DNA from: Shewanella polaris | GTDB lineage: Bacteria > Pseudomonadota > Gammaproteobacteria > Enterobacterales > Shewanellaceae | DNA length: 64,000 nt | Assembly (NCBI RefSeq): GCF_006385555.1 | Contig: NZ_CP041036.1 | Coordinates: forward strand, 248,001 to 312,000 | Direction: 5' to 3' | The notes under the pieces: generated by a model | The model's database searches: none | What the model was told of the DNA's origin: nothing | The model's input: the letters and a program-made list of their open reading frames with translations, nothing else | Shown: one piece after another, positions 9,225-18,203 of the stretch | How positions within the stretch are numbered: position 1 is the stretch's first letter | Layout of the letters: every line of letters starts with the position of its first letter | Made by a program: the position numbers and the translations under genes

Positions 9225-10654
9225 TGAGGTCGTTAACAACTAATTTAGTCAATACTATGACCTATGTGGTATCAGCTATTTTAATTATAGTTTTTCTTGC
9301 TATTGATATCAGCATTGATAACTGGGTTGATGCTGAATTTGATAGCGCATTAACTGATAAGTCTAACTATCTTAAAACATTGGTTAAAGTAACACCGCAA
9401 GGCACCGAGTTTGATTTTTCTGGCGAATTTATGCCTGAATTTGGTATTTCAACCAAAGCGAGTTTTTTCCAGTTATGGCAAGGCTCGAACGTGTTTGAAC
9501 GCTCCGAATCGTTACGTGCTTTTGCGGGGGTAGATTTACTTAAAAAAGACATACCAGTTAATAGTACCTTTTTTGCCGATGTGGTGTTACCCGATGGGCG
9601 AGATGGTCGGGCGATGGTGTCGTATTTTGAGCCGCAAGTACCGAAAGTTAATCGTTCAATAATGGGTAAAGTTGAACCCATGTGGTTAACAATAGCCATT
9701 ACTACTGAAGATTTGTCGCAAATATTAGTGATCATTGATTCTAGTCTAGCCATTGGTTTACTGCTGGTGATTGTGTTGATCCGTTGGGCTGTAGTGAAGG
9801 TTATTCATCGTGGTTTGACGCCATTAAACGACCTTAATATGTCGCTAAAAAATGTCGATGTCACCCAAAAACACATCCCTTTGTCTACCGATTCAGAACG
9901 TTACCTTGAAATAGAACCTATTCGTAATGAGCTCAATAAGTTTGTCAAAATTAGCCAGCAATACTTACAAACAGAAAAACGTATTACTGCCGATATTGCT
10001 CATGAGCTGAAAACACCTATCAGTGAGTTGATTAGTTTGAGTGAAATTTATATTCGATATCCGGATGATCAGCGTATTGGTGCAAGTTATAAACAAGATG
10101 TATTGAGTATTAGTTTACGGATGAAGACCATTGTCAATAATCTATTATTATTGCAGCAAGCCTCGTCTGAAAATATTAGCCTGCATCGTCAACATATCAA
10201 TATTAATACCTTAGTGAATCAAGTTATTGAAGAGTTAGCATTTAAGTATTCGACTATTCATTCTCGTTTGAATATCAATAACCAAGCATCGGATCTTAGT
10301 TGTATTGCTGATGAGTTTTCTTTGCACCTTATTTTAAGCAATTTATTCGACAATGCACTGTATTACAGTCCACCACAATCTGTGATTCAAATACGATTAG
10401 CCACAGATTATCAAGGGTTAAAGATCAGTGTTGAAAACCAATTAGTGACCAGCATAAACGTTAATGATCTAGAAAAACTCACGTTACCGTTATTTCAAGC
10501 TGAACAGTCGCGCTCAAATAGTGATCGCCATGGATTGGGATTAGCCATTGTTGAAAATATTGCCAAAGTAAATGGTTTTGAATTTGGCTTTGAGTTGGTA
10601 CCTACAGATAAAATAATGTTTAGTCTGCATATTCCTGCAGTAGCAGACAGTTAG
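9224..10654 (+). CDS. Membrane sensor histidine kinase
   Basis: A 476-residue sensor kinase paired with the preceding regulator. Two membrane helices (about 10-30 and 170-192) flank a periplasmic sensing domain of about 140 residues. A HAMP-like linker, a dimerisation/H-box (TADIAHELKTPISELI, phosphorylated His near 263), an N-box (NLFDNALYYSPP) and a G-box (RHGLGLAIVENIAK) follow. In PmrB/CarS-type systems the periplasmic domain senses metals or cationic peptides. No clear ExxE iron motif could be assigned here, so the signal is unknown. Confidence 0.92.
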   Translation: MRSLTTNLVNTMTYVVSAILIIVFLAIDISIDNWVDAEFDSALTDKSNYLKTLVKVTPQGTEFDFSGEFMPEFGISTKASFFQLWQGSNVFERSESLRAFAGVDLLKKDIPVNSTFFADVVLPDGRDGRAMVSYFEPQVPKVNRSIMGKVEPMWLTIAITTEDLSQILVIIDSSLAIGLLLVIVLIRWAVVKVIHRGLTPLNDLNMSLKNVDVTQKHIPLSTDSERYLEIEPIRNELNKFVKISQQYLQTEKRITADIAHELKTPISELISLSEIYIRYPDDQRIGASYKQDVLSISLRMKTIVNNLLLLQQASSENISLHRQHININTLVNQVIEELAFKYSTIHSRLNINNQASDLSCIADEFSLHLILSNLFDNALYYSPPQSVIQIRLATDYQGLKISVENQLVTSINVNDLEKLTLPLFQAEQSRSNSDRHGLGLAIVENIAKVNGFEFGFELVPTDKIMFSLHIPAVADS

Positions 10655-11017
10655 ATTTAATTATTTGAATGCCGATCACATAGGAGTCATAAACCATTGA
10701 CGTAAATTGTTAGTAAAACGTTAATATAAGTCTGTTGTTGCTGAACTTTGATCATTAATCAGGGTCTTATGCTCGGATAGTATTTAGTGTACAAGGTCTT
10801 ACTTATTATGAGTGCTATCTAATTTGTTGATAAATATATGAATATACATTTTAGTTTGATTGGCTTGATCAAATAGTAAAGACAATATTTATTAACGTAA
10901 CTGGACCTTAAGATATGAGCATTAATCTGTTGTAAATAATAAAAATATTACGTTTGGCATAACTTGTTGAATATATGTTAGTTCATAGTAAAAATAATAA
11001 TAATATTGGAGCAGTAA
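10655..11017. other. AT-rich intergenic region
   Basis: About 360 AT-rich bases between the sensor kinase and the sulfatase-type gene. No open frame of useful size and no hairpin with a T-run was found. It presumably carries the promoter of the downstream gene, but no convincing -35/-10 pair with proper spacing was identified. Confidence 0.5.
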
Positions 11018-13054
11018 ATGGCTGTAAATTCCTTTAGGCATAACGTAGGTTCTTCGTTGCCATCAAGAGCACACCCTTCACGAAGTTTACTCCAAGTCAT
11101 CATTATATTCAGTGTTATATCATTGATTATATTGACTGTGAGCCGTTTAGGTTTGTCCTTATGGCAGGCAGATCGTGTTAGTGATGCTCAAGGTTGGGGT
11201 TATATATTCCTGCAAGGATTACGCGTTGATTTTGCTTCAGTATGTTGGTTATGGGGCATTGCAGCGTTAGGTACTGTAGTATTTTCGGGCGAGCATTTAG
11301 TGGGCCGTGCTTGGCTAATAATATTGCGAGTATGGTTAACTCTGGGGTTGTGGGTGATTATTTTCCTTGAGGCATCATCTCCCTCATTTATAGCCGAATA
11401 TGGTTTTAGGCCTAACCGTTTATATGTTGAATATTTAGTTTATCCCAAAGAAGTACTGTCGATGCTATGGGCTGGGCGCAAAGCCGAGCTTATCCTTTCT
11501 GCGTTTATCACTATTGGTAGTTTATGGGGTGGCTGGTGGCTTAGCGGTAAGCTTACTCAGAATATTCGTTATCCAAAATGGTATTGGCGTCCTGTACTGG
11601 GTGTTATCGTCATTGCTATTACCATTTTGGGTGCACGTTCATCGTTAGGACATAGACCACTGAACCCTTCACTGGTGGCATTTTCTGATGATCCTTTAAT
11701 TAATTCTTTAGTGCTTAACTCCTCATTTTCATTGATTTTTGCGATTAAACAGATGGGAAATGAAGAAGATGCATCGAAAGTGTATGGCAAGCTTGCCGAT
11801 GATAATGTTATTGATATTGTTCGCCGTGAAAGCGGTCGGCCACTGAGTGCATTTACCTCATCGACCATACCGACACTGTCATTTAATCAAGCCAGTTATA
11901 CTGGTAAACCAAAGAACCTTGTCATTATTTTACAAGAAAGCTTAGGTGCGCGTTTTGTCGGGAGTTTAGGTGGTTTACCATTAACACCCAATATTGATGA
12001 GTTATCTAAACAAGGATGGTTTTTTGAAAATTTATACGCTACTGGTACGCGTTCTGTAAGAGGTATTGAGGCGGTGACAACGGGTTTTACGCCTACGCCA
12101 GCACGTGCCGTAGTGAAACTAGGTAAGAGCCAAACAGGTTTCTTTACCATTGCTGATTTATTAAAACAACATGGTTATACCACGCAGTTTATTTATGGTG
12201 GTGAAAGTCATTTTGATAATATGCGCAGCTTCTTTTTAGGCAATGGATTTACCGATATTGTTGATCAAGGCGACTACAAAGACCCCGCGTTTGTGGCGTC
12301 TTGGGGTGTGTCTGATGAGGATTTATTGTTTAGAGCAGATGAAGAATTTTCGCGGATGCACAAAGAAGGTAAACCATTCTTTAGTTTAGTGTTTAGCTCA
12401 AGTAACCATGATCCATATGAGTTTCCTGATGACCGTATTGAGCTGTATGAGCAGCCACAATATACCATGCATAATGCAGTAAAATATGCCGACTATGCCG
12501 TTGGTGAGTTTTTCAAGAAAGCCAAAAAATCAGACTATTGGAAAGATACTCTATTTTTGATTGTTGCCGATCATGACAGCCGTGTTGGTGGTGCTGCGCT
12601 AGTTCCTGTATCTCGTTTCCGTATCCCTGGGCTTATTTTAGGTGATGGGATTGATGCGAAGCGTGACCCACGTGTTGTCAGCCAAATTGATATGTCCCCG
12701 ACGTTAATTTCGTTATTGGGTATTTCGGATAGCTATCCAATGTTAGGTCGTGATTTAACCAAAATGCCAGATTCTTGGCCTGGTAGAGCGATGATGCAAT
12801 ACGATAAAAACTTTGGTTTGCTAGAAGGAAATAAGATGACTATTTTGCAGCCTGAATTACCTGCCGAAAGTTGCAATTATGACTTTGCTACCGAGAAATT
12901 AACACCGACGACATTGGATGAAACACAAGCGGAAACGGCCTTAGGTTGGGCGTTGTGGGGTAGCTTAGCTTACAATAAAATGTTGTATCGCTCGGCTAAT
13001 ACAGTGGTTAAACCGACCATTGCTGATATTACTGCAATCGAAACATCACGCTAG
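11018..13054 (+). CDS. LTA-synthase-like sulfatase-fold phosphotransferase
   Basis: A 678-residue membrane protein of the alkaline-phosphatase superfamily, LtaS/MdoB branch. Five hydrophobic segments occupy about residues 25-215. An extracytoplasmic sulfatase-fold domain follows, with the metal/nucleophile motifs ILQESLGARFVG and TGTRSVRGIEA, then FSSSNHDPYEFP and VADHDSRVG. Relatives move phosphoglycerol or similar groups onto glycans. The acceptor in Shewanella is not known. GGAG lies nine bases before the ATG. Following an eptA operon, it adds a second enzyme of the same superfamily that may decorate the envelope. The 3' end overlaps the convergent gene by nine bases. Confidence 0.88.
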   Translation: MAVNSFRHNVGSSLPSRAHPSRSLLQVIIIFSVISLIILTVSRLGLSLWQADRVSDAQGWGYIFLQGLRVDFASVCWLWGIAALGTVVFSGEHLVGRAWLIILRVWLTLGLWVIIFLEASSPSFIAEYGFRPNRLYVEYLVYPKEVLSMLWAGRKAELILSAFITIGSLWGGWWLSGKLTQNIRYPKWYWRPVLGVIVIAITILGARSSLGHRPLNPSLVAFSDDPLINSLVLNSSFSLIFAIKQMGNEEDASKVYGKLADDNVIDIVRRESGRPLSAFTSSTIPTLSFNQASYTGKPKNLVIILQESLGARFVGSLGGLPLTPNIDELSKQGWFFENLYATGTRSVRGIEAVTTGFTPTPARAVVKLGKSQTGFFTIADLLKQHGYTTQFIYGGESHFDNMRSFFLGNGFTDIVDQGDYKDPAFVASWGVSDEDLLFRADEEFSRMHKEGKPFFSLVFSSSNHDPYEFPDDRIELYEQPQYTMHNAVKYADYAVGEFFKKAKKSDYWKDTLFLIVADHDSRVGGAALVPVSRFRIPGLILGDGIDAKRDPRVVSQIDMSPTLISLLGISDSYPMLGRDLTKMPDSWPGRAMMQYDKNFGLLEGNKMTILQPELPAESCNYDFATEKLTPTTLDETQAETALGWALWGSLAYNKMLYRSANTVVKPTIADITAIETSR

Positions 13055-13552
13055 TATTTTTAGTTGCGATTGATTGTCGGGAACGGATTGTTGTTGATAA
13101 AATTGACCAATTCGTTGGCCAAATTGTTGATAAATAGCAATTGGTTCGCTTGCGTCTAATGATTGGCGTTGACGAGGCTCTGGTGTCGTTTTAGCGGTGG
13201 CTACTTGGGTTTTTAGTTGAATATCTTTACGTTGCAGTGCGGGTGTCTGGCTGGCCAAGATTTTTATCACTTGAGGCCGAATTGCAGGCGAGGCAATGAC
13301 TTTAGATTCTAACGATTGTTGAGTGGTACTTTGCTGTTGTCGTTTAGCTTGTTCTTGCTGCTGCTTTTTTTCTGCAACGATATAAGTCGAAGCGCGTTCA
13401 TTTTGTGGATTTAATGAACGTTCTTGATGACCTTTTGCGGGTTCTTGTGGCGGAATAATCGGTGGTTTTTGTTGGTTGTCCACTCGAGCAAGATCCGTCG
13501 CAACATTTGAAGTTGCTAGCGGTATTTGCGGATAATGAGTGGTAATTATCAT
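13046..13552 (-). CDS. Glutamine-rich hypothetical protein
   Basis: A 168-residue protein of low complexity, rich in glutamine, alanine and proline, with a KKQQQEQAKRQQQ-type segment near 62-80. It has no signal peptide, membrane helix or recognised domain. Composition suggests a mostly disordered protein. It overlaps the end of the convergent sulfatase-type gene by nine bases and lies upstream of bioH on the same strand. I do not recognise a family. It is kept because the frame fills the space between its neighbours, has no better competitor and starts with ATG. Confidence 0.55.
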   Translation of the reverse strand: MIITTHYPQIPLATSNVATDLARVDNQQKPPIIPPQEPAKGHQERSLNPQNERASTYIVAEKKQQQEQAKRQQQSTTQQSLESKVIASPAIRPQVIKILASQTPALQRKDIQLKTQVATAKTTPEPRQRQSLDASEPIAIYQQFGQRIGQFYQQQSVPDNQSQLKILA

Positions 13553-13629
13553 GTGGACTCTGCCAATTCCAAGCCTTGGCTAAATTATAGTCAATATCTA
13601 TCCAAGTCTAAAGTCTTATTCAGTTATTT

Positions 13630-14436
13630 TTAGCAGTATTTTATGATCCAAGGTAACAAACGATCTAAAAACTCCTCTGGATGCGAAATAAACGGTGCAT
13701 GTGATGCTTTATTTATCACCATATCTTCAATGTTGTCGCGGCTAGGTAATGACGTGATAATTTTTCTTGGAACCAATCCATCTAATTTCCCCCAAATTCG
13801 TAACCATGGCTGCTGTATTTGAGTGACCGAGGCGCGTAAATCAACCTGCGCTAACATGTCTAACCCTTGGGCTAGCCCTTGTTGTGTCGGTAATGGTTTG
13901 CTTAACACTAAGCTTTTTATGTGTTGAATATCAGATTTGGCATTATCACTGCCCATAGCTTGAATGGCTAAAAAACGTTCAACAGTTCGAGATAAATCAC
14001 GACTTAATTGGCTGGAAAATTGTGCTAGCACCTCAGGCTGGATACCTGGCCAAGATGGTGTTGAGTAGTCTTTTTCGTGAGTCATAACACTTTCGCGGGC
14101 CATAAAACAAGGTGATGAGGCAATAGTGACTAATGCAGCCACAGACTCAGGGTAATCGATGGCCACTTGGCTCGCTATTAATCCTCCCAACGACCAACCA
14201 ACCCAAATAGCCTGCTGTGGAAGTTGTGTAGCAAGTGCCTGTGTCCACTGTTTAATATCACCATCGATATTGGGACTTAAACCAAAACCCGGCAAATCAA
14301 CATAATGCACTCTATACTGGTGCAATGCGTTTTGTAATGGACTGAATACTTGGTTATTCACCCCCCAACCGTGTAATAACACTATATCTTGGCCTTGTGA
14401 GCCTACGGTATCAATATGCAATGCAGGAAAACTCAC
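13630..14436 (-). CDS. bioH: Pimeloyl-ACP methyl ester esterase BioH
   Basis: An alpha/beta hydrolase of about 268 residues. It frees pimeloyl-ACP from its methyl ester, which ends the disguised fatty-acid route to biotin. The oxyanion motif VLLHGWGVNNQVF, nucleophile elbow GWSLGGLIAS, acid WGKLDGLVP and catalytic histidine NKASHAPFISHP are all present. Two GTG codons compete. The one at 14436 has AGAGGT at proper spacing and starts the protein just before homology, so it is preferred to 14445. The divergent ComF-type gene beside it repeats the bioH/gntX arrangement common in gammaproteobacteria. Confidence 0.92.
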   Translation of the reverse strand: MSFPALHIDTVGSQGQDIVLLHGWGVNNQVFSPLQNALHQYRVHYVDLPGFGLSPNIDGDIKQWTQALATQLPQQAIWVGWSLGGLIASQVAIDYPESVAALVTIASSPCFMARESVMTHEKDYSTPSWPGIQPEVLAQFSSQLSRDLSRTVERFLAIQAMGSDNAKSDIQHIKSLVLSKPLPTQQGLAQGLDMLAQVDLRASVTQIQQPWLRIWGKLDGLVPRKIITSLPSRDNIEDMVINKASHAPFISHPEEFLDRLLPWIIKYC

Positions 14437-14479
14437 AGTTAACACCTCTTTTGAGTCTATTTAATGGAATGAATAGCCA

Positions 14480-15286
14480 ATGCCGTTAATCAATATTTCA
14501 ATCGACATTACCCATATATTAGCGTTATGCGTTAAACGCGTTCAGCGTGTCAGGGTAATTTTACTAGGCAGTTTACCCAACCGTTGCCTGCTGTGCCAGC
14601 AAAGGATAGATCAAACGGGTTATCAACAATTGTTTCCTAATCAAGTGCTCACAGGTGTTTGCCAAGTGTGTTTAGCGACGAGTTTGTATCAGCACGAAGT
14701 GTGCTTAGGTTGTGGTCGCGAAATAGCTCTGCTGCAGGCTTATTGTGGAAAGTGTTTGAAACAAGAGCCCAATTGGGTGGTTGCACCTTGTAGCTATCAC
14801 CAAGGATTAGGGCCTCTTATTGCCGCGATTAAATACCAGCAACAATGCGCACCGCTCAAAGCAATAGCTCAACAATTAGCTTGCCGAATAGCATTATTAG
14901 TTAAACATGGCATTATTAAACGGCCACAAGTGTTAATTCCAGTACCTTTGCATCCAAACCGTTTACGGCAACGAGGTTTTAACCAAGCTTGGTTAATTGC
15001 AAAGGAACTCAGTTTATTAATGGATATTCCTGTAGACGACACTTGTTTAATCCGAGTGATTGATACAGCACCACAAACAGGATTAGCGGGTAAACGGAGA
15101 CGCAAAAACTGTCATGATGCATTCAAATTACAACAAAAAACGGCATATCAGCGTATTGCTCTGATTGATGATGTCGTTACTACTGGGACGACTGTAAATG
15201 AAATTGCTCAATTATTTAAGCCACAATTTGTCCATGTGCAAACTTGGTGCTTAGCTCGTGCAGAGGCGCCGGGATTGTTAGATTAA
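14480..15286 (+). CDS. ComF/GntX-family phosphoribosyltransferase-like protein
   Basis: A 268-residue ComF-family protein. The N-terminal third holds paired cysteines typical of a zinc-binding double motif (CLLCQQ, CQVC, CLGCGRE, CGKC). The C-terminal part is a type I phosphoribosyltransferase fold with the PRPP loop IALIDDVVTTGTTVNE near 225-240. ComF proteins take part in DNA uptake in competent bacteria; GntX/YhgH versions in gammaproteobacteria are linked to use of DNA as nutrient. Enzyme activity is not established. It is divergent from bioH. Confidence 0.88.
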   Translation: MPLINISIDITHILALCVKRVQRVRVILLGSLPNRCLLCQQRIDQTGYQQLFPNQVLTGVCQVCLATSLYQHEVCLGCGREIALLQAYCGKCLKQEPNWVVAPCSYHQGLGPLIAAIKYQQQCAPLKAIAQQLACRIALLVKHGIIKRPQVLIPVPLHPNRLRQRGFNQAWLIAKELSLLMDIPVDDTCLIRVIDTAPQTGLAGKRRRKNCHDAFKLQQKTAYQRIALIDDVVTTGTTVNEIAQLFKPQFVHVQTWCLARAEAPGLLD

Positions 15287-15557
15287 AGCAATTTGAGTAT
15301 AGATTGACCTAGGTTGCGGTTAGATTAATTTAATTTGAGTAATAACAAGTTTTTTTATAAATAAAAACAATTAATTAATATGTCTTGTAACTCTTGGTAT
15401 ATGGCGTATTGCGGTTTCTTTATGGTTAAAAAAAGTTGAACTAGATCATTTTTTCGAAATCTAGGCTTCCCTAGACTACAAAGCAAATGCAACACAGAGT
15501 ATCATAGGCCTAATTCTTACTAAATTACTCAGGTATACCCTGACGGAGCAGGTTTTT

Positions 15558-16136
15558 ATGATCACCATTACCGATACAGCTCAGGCCCATTTCGTCAAAT
15601 TATTGGCCGACCAACCTGAAGGCACTCACATTCGTGTTTTTGTTATCAGCCCTGGTACAGCGCAAGCAGAATGCGGTGTGTCTTATTGTCCACCTGATGC
15701 GGTTGAAGCTGATGATACTGAATTACCTTTTAATGGTTTCAGTGCCATGGTTGATGAAAAAAGCGCACCTTTTTTAGATGACGCCAGCATTGATTTTGTT
15801 ACCGATCAGCTTGGTTCGCAGTTAACCTTAAAAGCACCAAATGCAAAAATGCGTAAAGTTGGTGCTGATGCTCCATTAGTTGAACGCATTGAGTATGTTA
15901 TTCAGTCTGAAATTAATCCACAACTTGCCAGCCATGGCGGTAATATTATGTTGGTAGAAATTACCGAAGATGGTGTTGCGGTATTGCAGTTTGGTGGTGG
16001 TTGTAACGGTTGCTCTCAAGTTGATATCACCTTAAAAGATGGTATCGAAAAACAACTATTAGATATGTTCCCTACGGAATTAACTGGCGTTCGTGATGTA
16101 ACAGAACATCAGCATGGCGAACATTCTTACGCTTAA
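15558..16136 (+). CDS. nfuA: Fe/S biogenesis protein NfuA
   Basis: A 192-residue iron-sulfur carrier that receives and hands on 4Fe-4S clusters, mainly under oxidative stress or iron shortage. The N-terminal half is a degenerate A-type carrier domain. The C-terminal half is a NifU-like domain with the cluster-binding motif [10 protein letters not shown] near residue 150. The length equals that of E. coli NfuA. GGAG precedes the ATG and a strong terminator follows, so it is likely monocistronic. It stands next to bioH and comF, as in enterobacteria. Confidence 0.96.
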   Translation: MITITDTAQAHFVKLLADQPEGTHIRVFVISPGTAQAECGVSYCPPDAVEADDTELPFNGFSAMVDEKSAPFLDDASIDFVTDQLGSQLTLKAPNAKMRKVGADAPLVERIEYVIQSEINPQLASHGGNIMLVEITEDGVAVLQFGGGCNGCSQVDITLKDGIEKQLLDMFPTELTGVRDVTEHQHGEHSYA

Positions 16137-16162
16137 TCGCGTGATGAATTACTGCTAATAAA

Positions 16163-16199
16163 CGAAAACGCGACCTTATTATGGGGTCGCGTTTTTTTG
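16163..16199 (+). terminator. Rho-independent terminator after nfuA
   Basis: Arms AAAACGCGACC and GGGTCGCGTTTT with a short AT-rich loop, followed by a T-run, lie about 30 bases after the nfuA stop. Confidence 0.92.
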
Positions 16200-16307
16200 T
16201 TGGTATCGATTAGATATTAACCGACTAACTTATTGCAAGTTCATTTTACACCGCTAGCAAGGTAGAGTGCTGTTTGAGCGGCGTTTGTTATACCGAGTTG
16301 AGGTTAT

Positions 16308-16637
16308 TTAGTCGTCCCGTGTCAGAACTTCAAGTAATTCAATATCAAAAAACAAATCTGAGTTTGCCGGGATACGATCGCCAATCTGGCGCTCTCCATA
16401 GGCTAGATGAGCTGGAACAGATAGCTTTCGCTTACCACCTACATTCATACCGATAATACCTTGATCCCAGCCTTTAATGACTCTGCCAGTACCGATGACA
16501 CACTGAAATGCATCTGAAGCATCAAACTGGCTTCCGTCGGCTAATCGGCCGCTATAACGAGTAGTAATTAATGCGCCTTTAACGGCCGCTTTCCCGCTGC
16601 CAACTTCAATATCTGTGATAATCAATTCTTGGGTCAT
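16308..16637 (-). CDS. FKBP-type peptidyl-prolyl isomerase
   Basis: A 109-residue single-domain FKBP that catalyses proline cis-trans isomerisation. Conserved features are YSGRLADGSQFDAS, the active-site stretch GRVIKGWDQGIIGMNVGGKRKL and the C-terminal LFFDIELLEV. There is no signal peptide, so it is probably cytoplasmic. It is a stand-alone gene with its own leader. The length is normal for minimal FKBP12-like bacterial proteins. Confidence 0.93.
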   Translation of the reverse strand: MTQELIITDIEVGSGKAAVKGALITTRYSGRLADGSQFDASDAFQCVIGTGRVIKGWDQGIIGMNVGGKRKLSVPAHLAYGERQIGDRIPANSDLFFDIELLEVLTRDD

Positions 16638-16845
16638 GGTACTCTCGTTTGTAATAATATGGACTAGTTGGGTTATGCAATATTACCATTTTAATTTTTT
16701 ACAGTTTACTGGTGTGCCGAGTCTTTCGAAACTACGTATGTTTGCTTATAAGGTTGAATTTCAATGAAACATAATTGAAATTCTCATCAGCCTTAAAGCG
16801 AAAAGGGCGATCATTTAGTGAAGCAATTGTGATCCACAAATACTA

Positions 16846-18189
16846 TTACGTGGTCAACAGTTGAAACCTGAGCCTATAGTAATAATGCCAGCCAAGGGTA
16901 AGGCTGCGGCATAACATAAATACCGACATTGCCGCCCAAAGACTATCGTTACCCCATCCTTGCAATAAGTACCAGCATGGAAAGTAAATTCCAAATGTAG
17001 CTATTATCATACTATTACGCATAATATTTCCGCGAGCAGCGCCAATATATACGCCATCAAACAAGTAGCAACCAAATGCCAAGATAGGCATAAAAATCAG
17101 CCATATTAAATCATTGTTTGCGGCATCTTGTACCGCCTCTATATTGGTTAATAACTGAATAATCCACGGCCCTGTTAGCCAAAATAGCAGGCTAAATAAA
17201 ACAGCTACCATTGCAGACCAGCAAAAAGCTAACACTACGCTTTCATGAAGCAATTTGGGGTCTTTTTTACCAAATGCCCGTCCCACTTCAGCTTCGGCAT
17301 AATAGGCTATGCCATCGAGCGCATACGATATCAACATCAATAAATTAAGCAGTACCGCGTTGGCGGCAATAATGTTGTCGCCTAAGCCTGCACCATAAAA
17401 AGTCATAAAGCTAAAGGCAGCTTGCAAACACAGACTACGGATAAAAATGTCGCGGTTTAAGGTGAGTAAACGAGCATATCCACGCCATGTTAATTGAGAA
17501 ATCATGTGGCTTAGATTCAGCTCGCCTGTGAGTTTCAGTTGGCGCTTTACCATGACTAATCCAACTGAAAATGCACTGATATCAGCAATAACTGATGCTA
17601 ATGCCGCCCCTTGCACATTCCATTTAAATACCATGACAAACACAATATCGAGAATAATATTAGCGCTATTAGCGATAATCAGCTGCCACATGGCTGCTTT
17701 TGGTGCTTGGCGTCCGAGCAGCCAACCTAGCAATACTAAATTGACAAGAGCAAACGGTAGTGACCAAATTCGAATATTGACATATTGGCGGCAATAGAAC
17801 ATCACTTGTTCGCTGGCATCGCTCAAGCTGAGCGCAAAATTAAGTAGTGGAGATTGTAGGATCACGCAAGCTAAGCCTAAGATTAATGCTAGGCTACAGC
17901 CTTGTATCAGTAATTGATGTTGAGTTGAGGTATCATTAGCACCATAGGCTTGAGCAACTAACCCTGTAGTAGACATTCGTAAGAAACCGAGTAGCCATAC
18001 TATCAATGTAATGATGGTACTTCCTAAGGCCACGCCACCCAAGTAGTAAGCTTGCCCTAGATGTCCAATTACAGCTGTATCAACTAATCCTAAAAGTGGG
18101 ATGGTGATATTAGACAGTATCATTGGTGTTGCTAATGCCAATAATTGACGATTTTTTTGGCGGTTTAACAGTAGTGAGCTAACAGACAT
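16846..18189 (-). CDS. dinF: MATE-family efflux transporter, DinF type
   Basis: A 447-residue multidrug and toxin extrusion protein with twelve hydrophobic segments in two MatE repeats. The N-terminal start LALATPMILSNITIPLLGLVDTAVIGHLG is typical of the DinF branch. In E. coli dinF follows lexA in an SOS operon. Here lexA lies about 11 kb away, and no CTGT-N8-ACAG box is visible in the 14 bases separating this gene from the divergent deacetylase or just beyond. SOS control therefore looks lost or never present. The substrate is unknown. Confidence 0.88.
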   Translation of the reverse strand: MSVSSLLLNRQKNRQLLALATPMILSNITIPLLGLVDTAVIGHLGQAYYLGGVALGSTIITLIVWLLGFLRMSTTGLVAQAYGANDTSTQHQLLIQGCSLALILGLACVILQSPLLNFALSLSDASEQVMFYCRQYVNIRIWSLPFALVNLVLLGWLLGRQAPKAAMWQLIIANSANIILDIVFVMVFKWNVQGAALASVIADISAFSVGLVMVKRQLKLTGELNLSHMISQLTWRGYARLLTLNRDIFIRSLCLQAAFSFMTFYGAGLGDNIIAANAVLLNLLMLISYALDGIAYYAEAEVGRAFGKKDPKLLHESVVLAFCWSAMVAVLFSLLFWLTGPWIIQLLTNIEAVQDAANNDLIWLIFMPILAFGCYLFDGVYIGAARGNIMRNSMIIATFGIYFPCWYLLQGWGNDSLWAAMSVFMLCRSLTLGWHYYYRLRFQLLTT

Positions 18190-18203
18190 AGGTATGAATA
18201 TTC

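Noticed and set aside
16846..18203. LexA box upstream of the DinF-type gene
   Set aside because: No CTGT-N8-ACAG match exists in the short divergent region or the nearby coding sequence examined.
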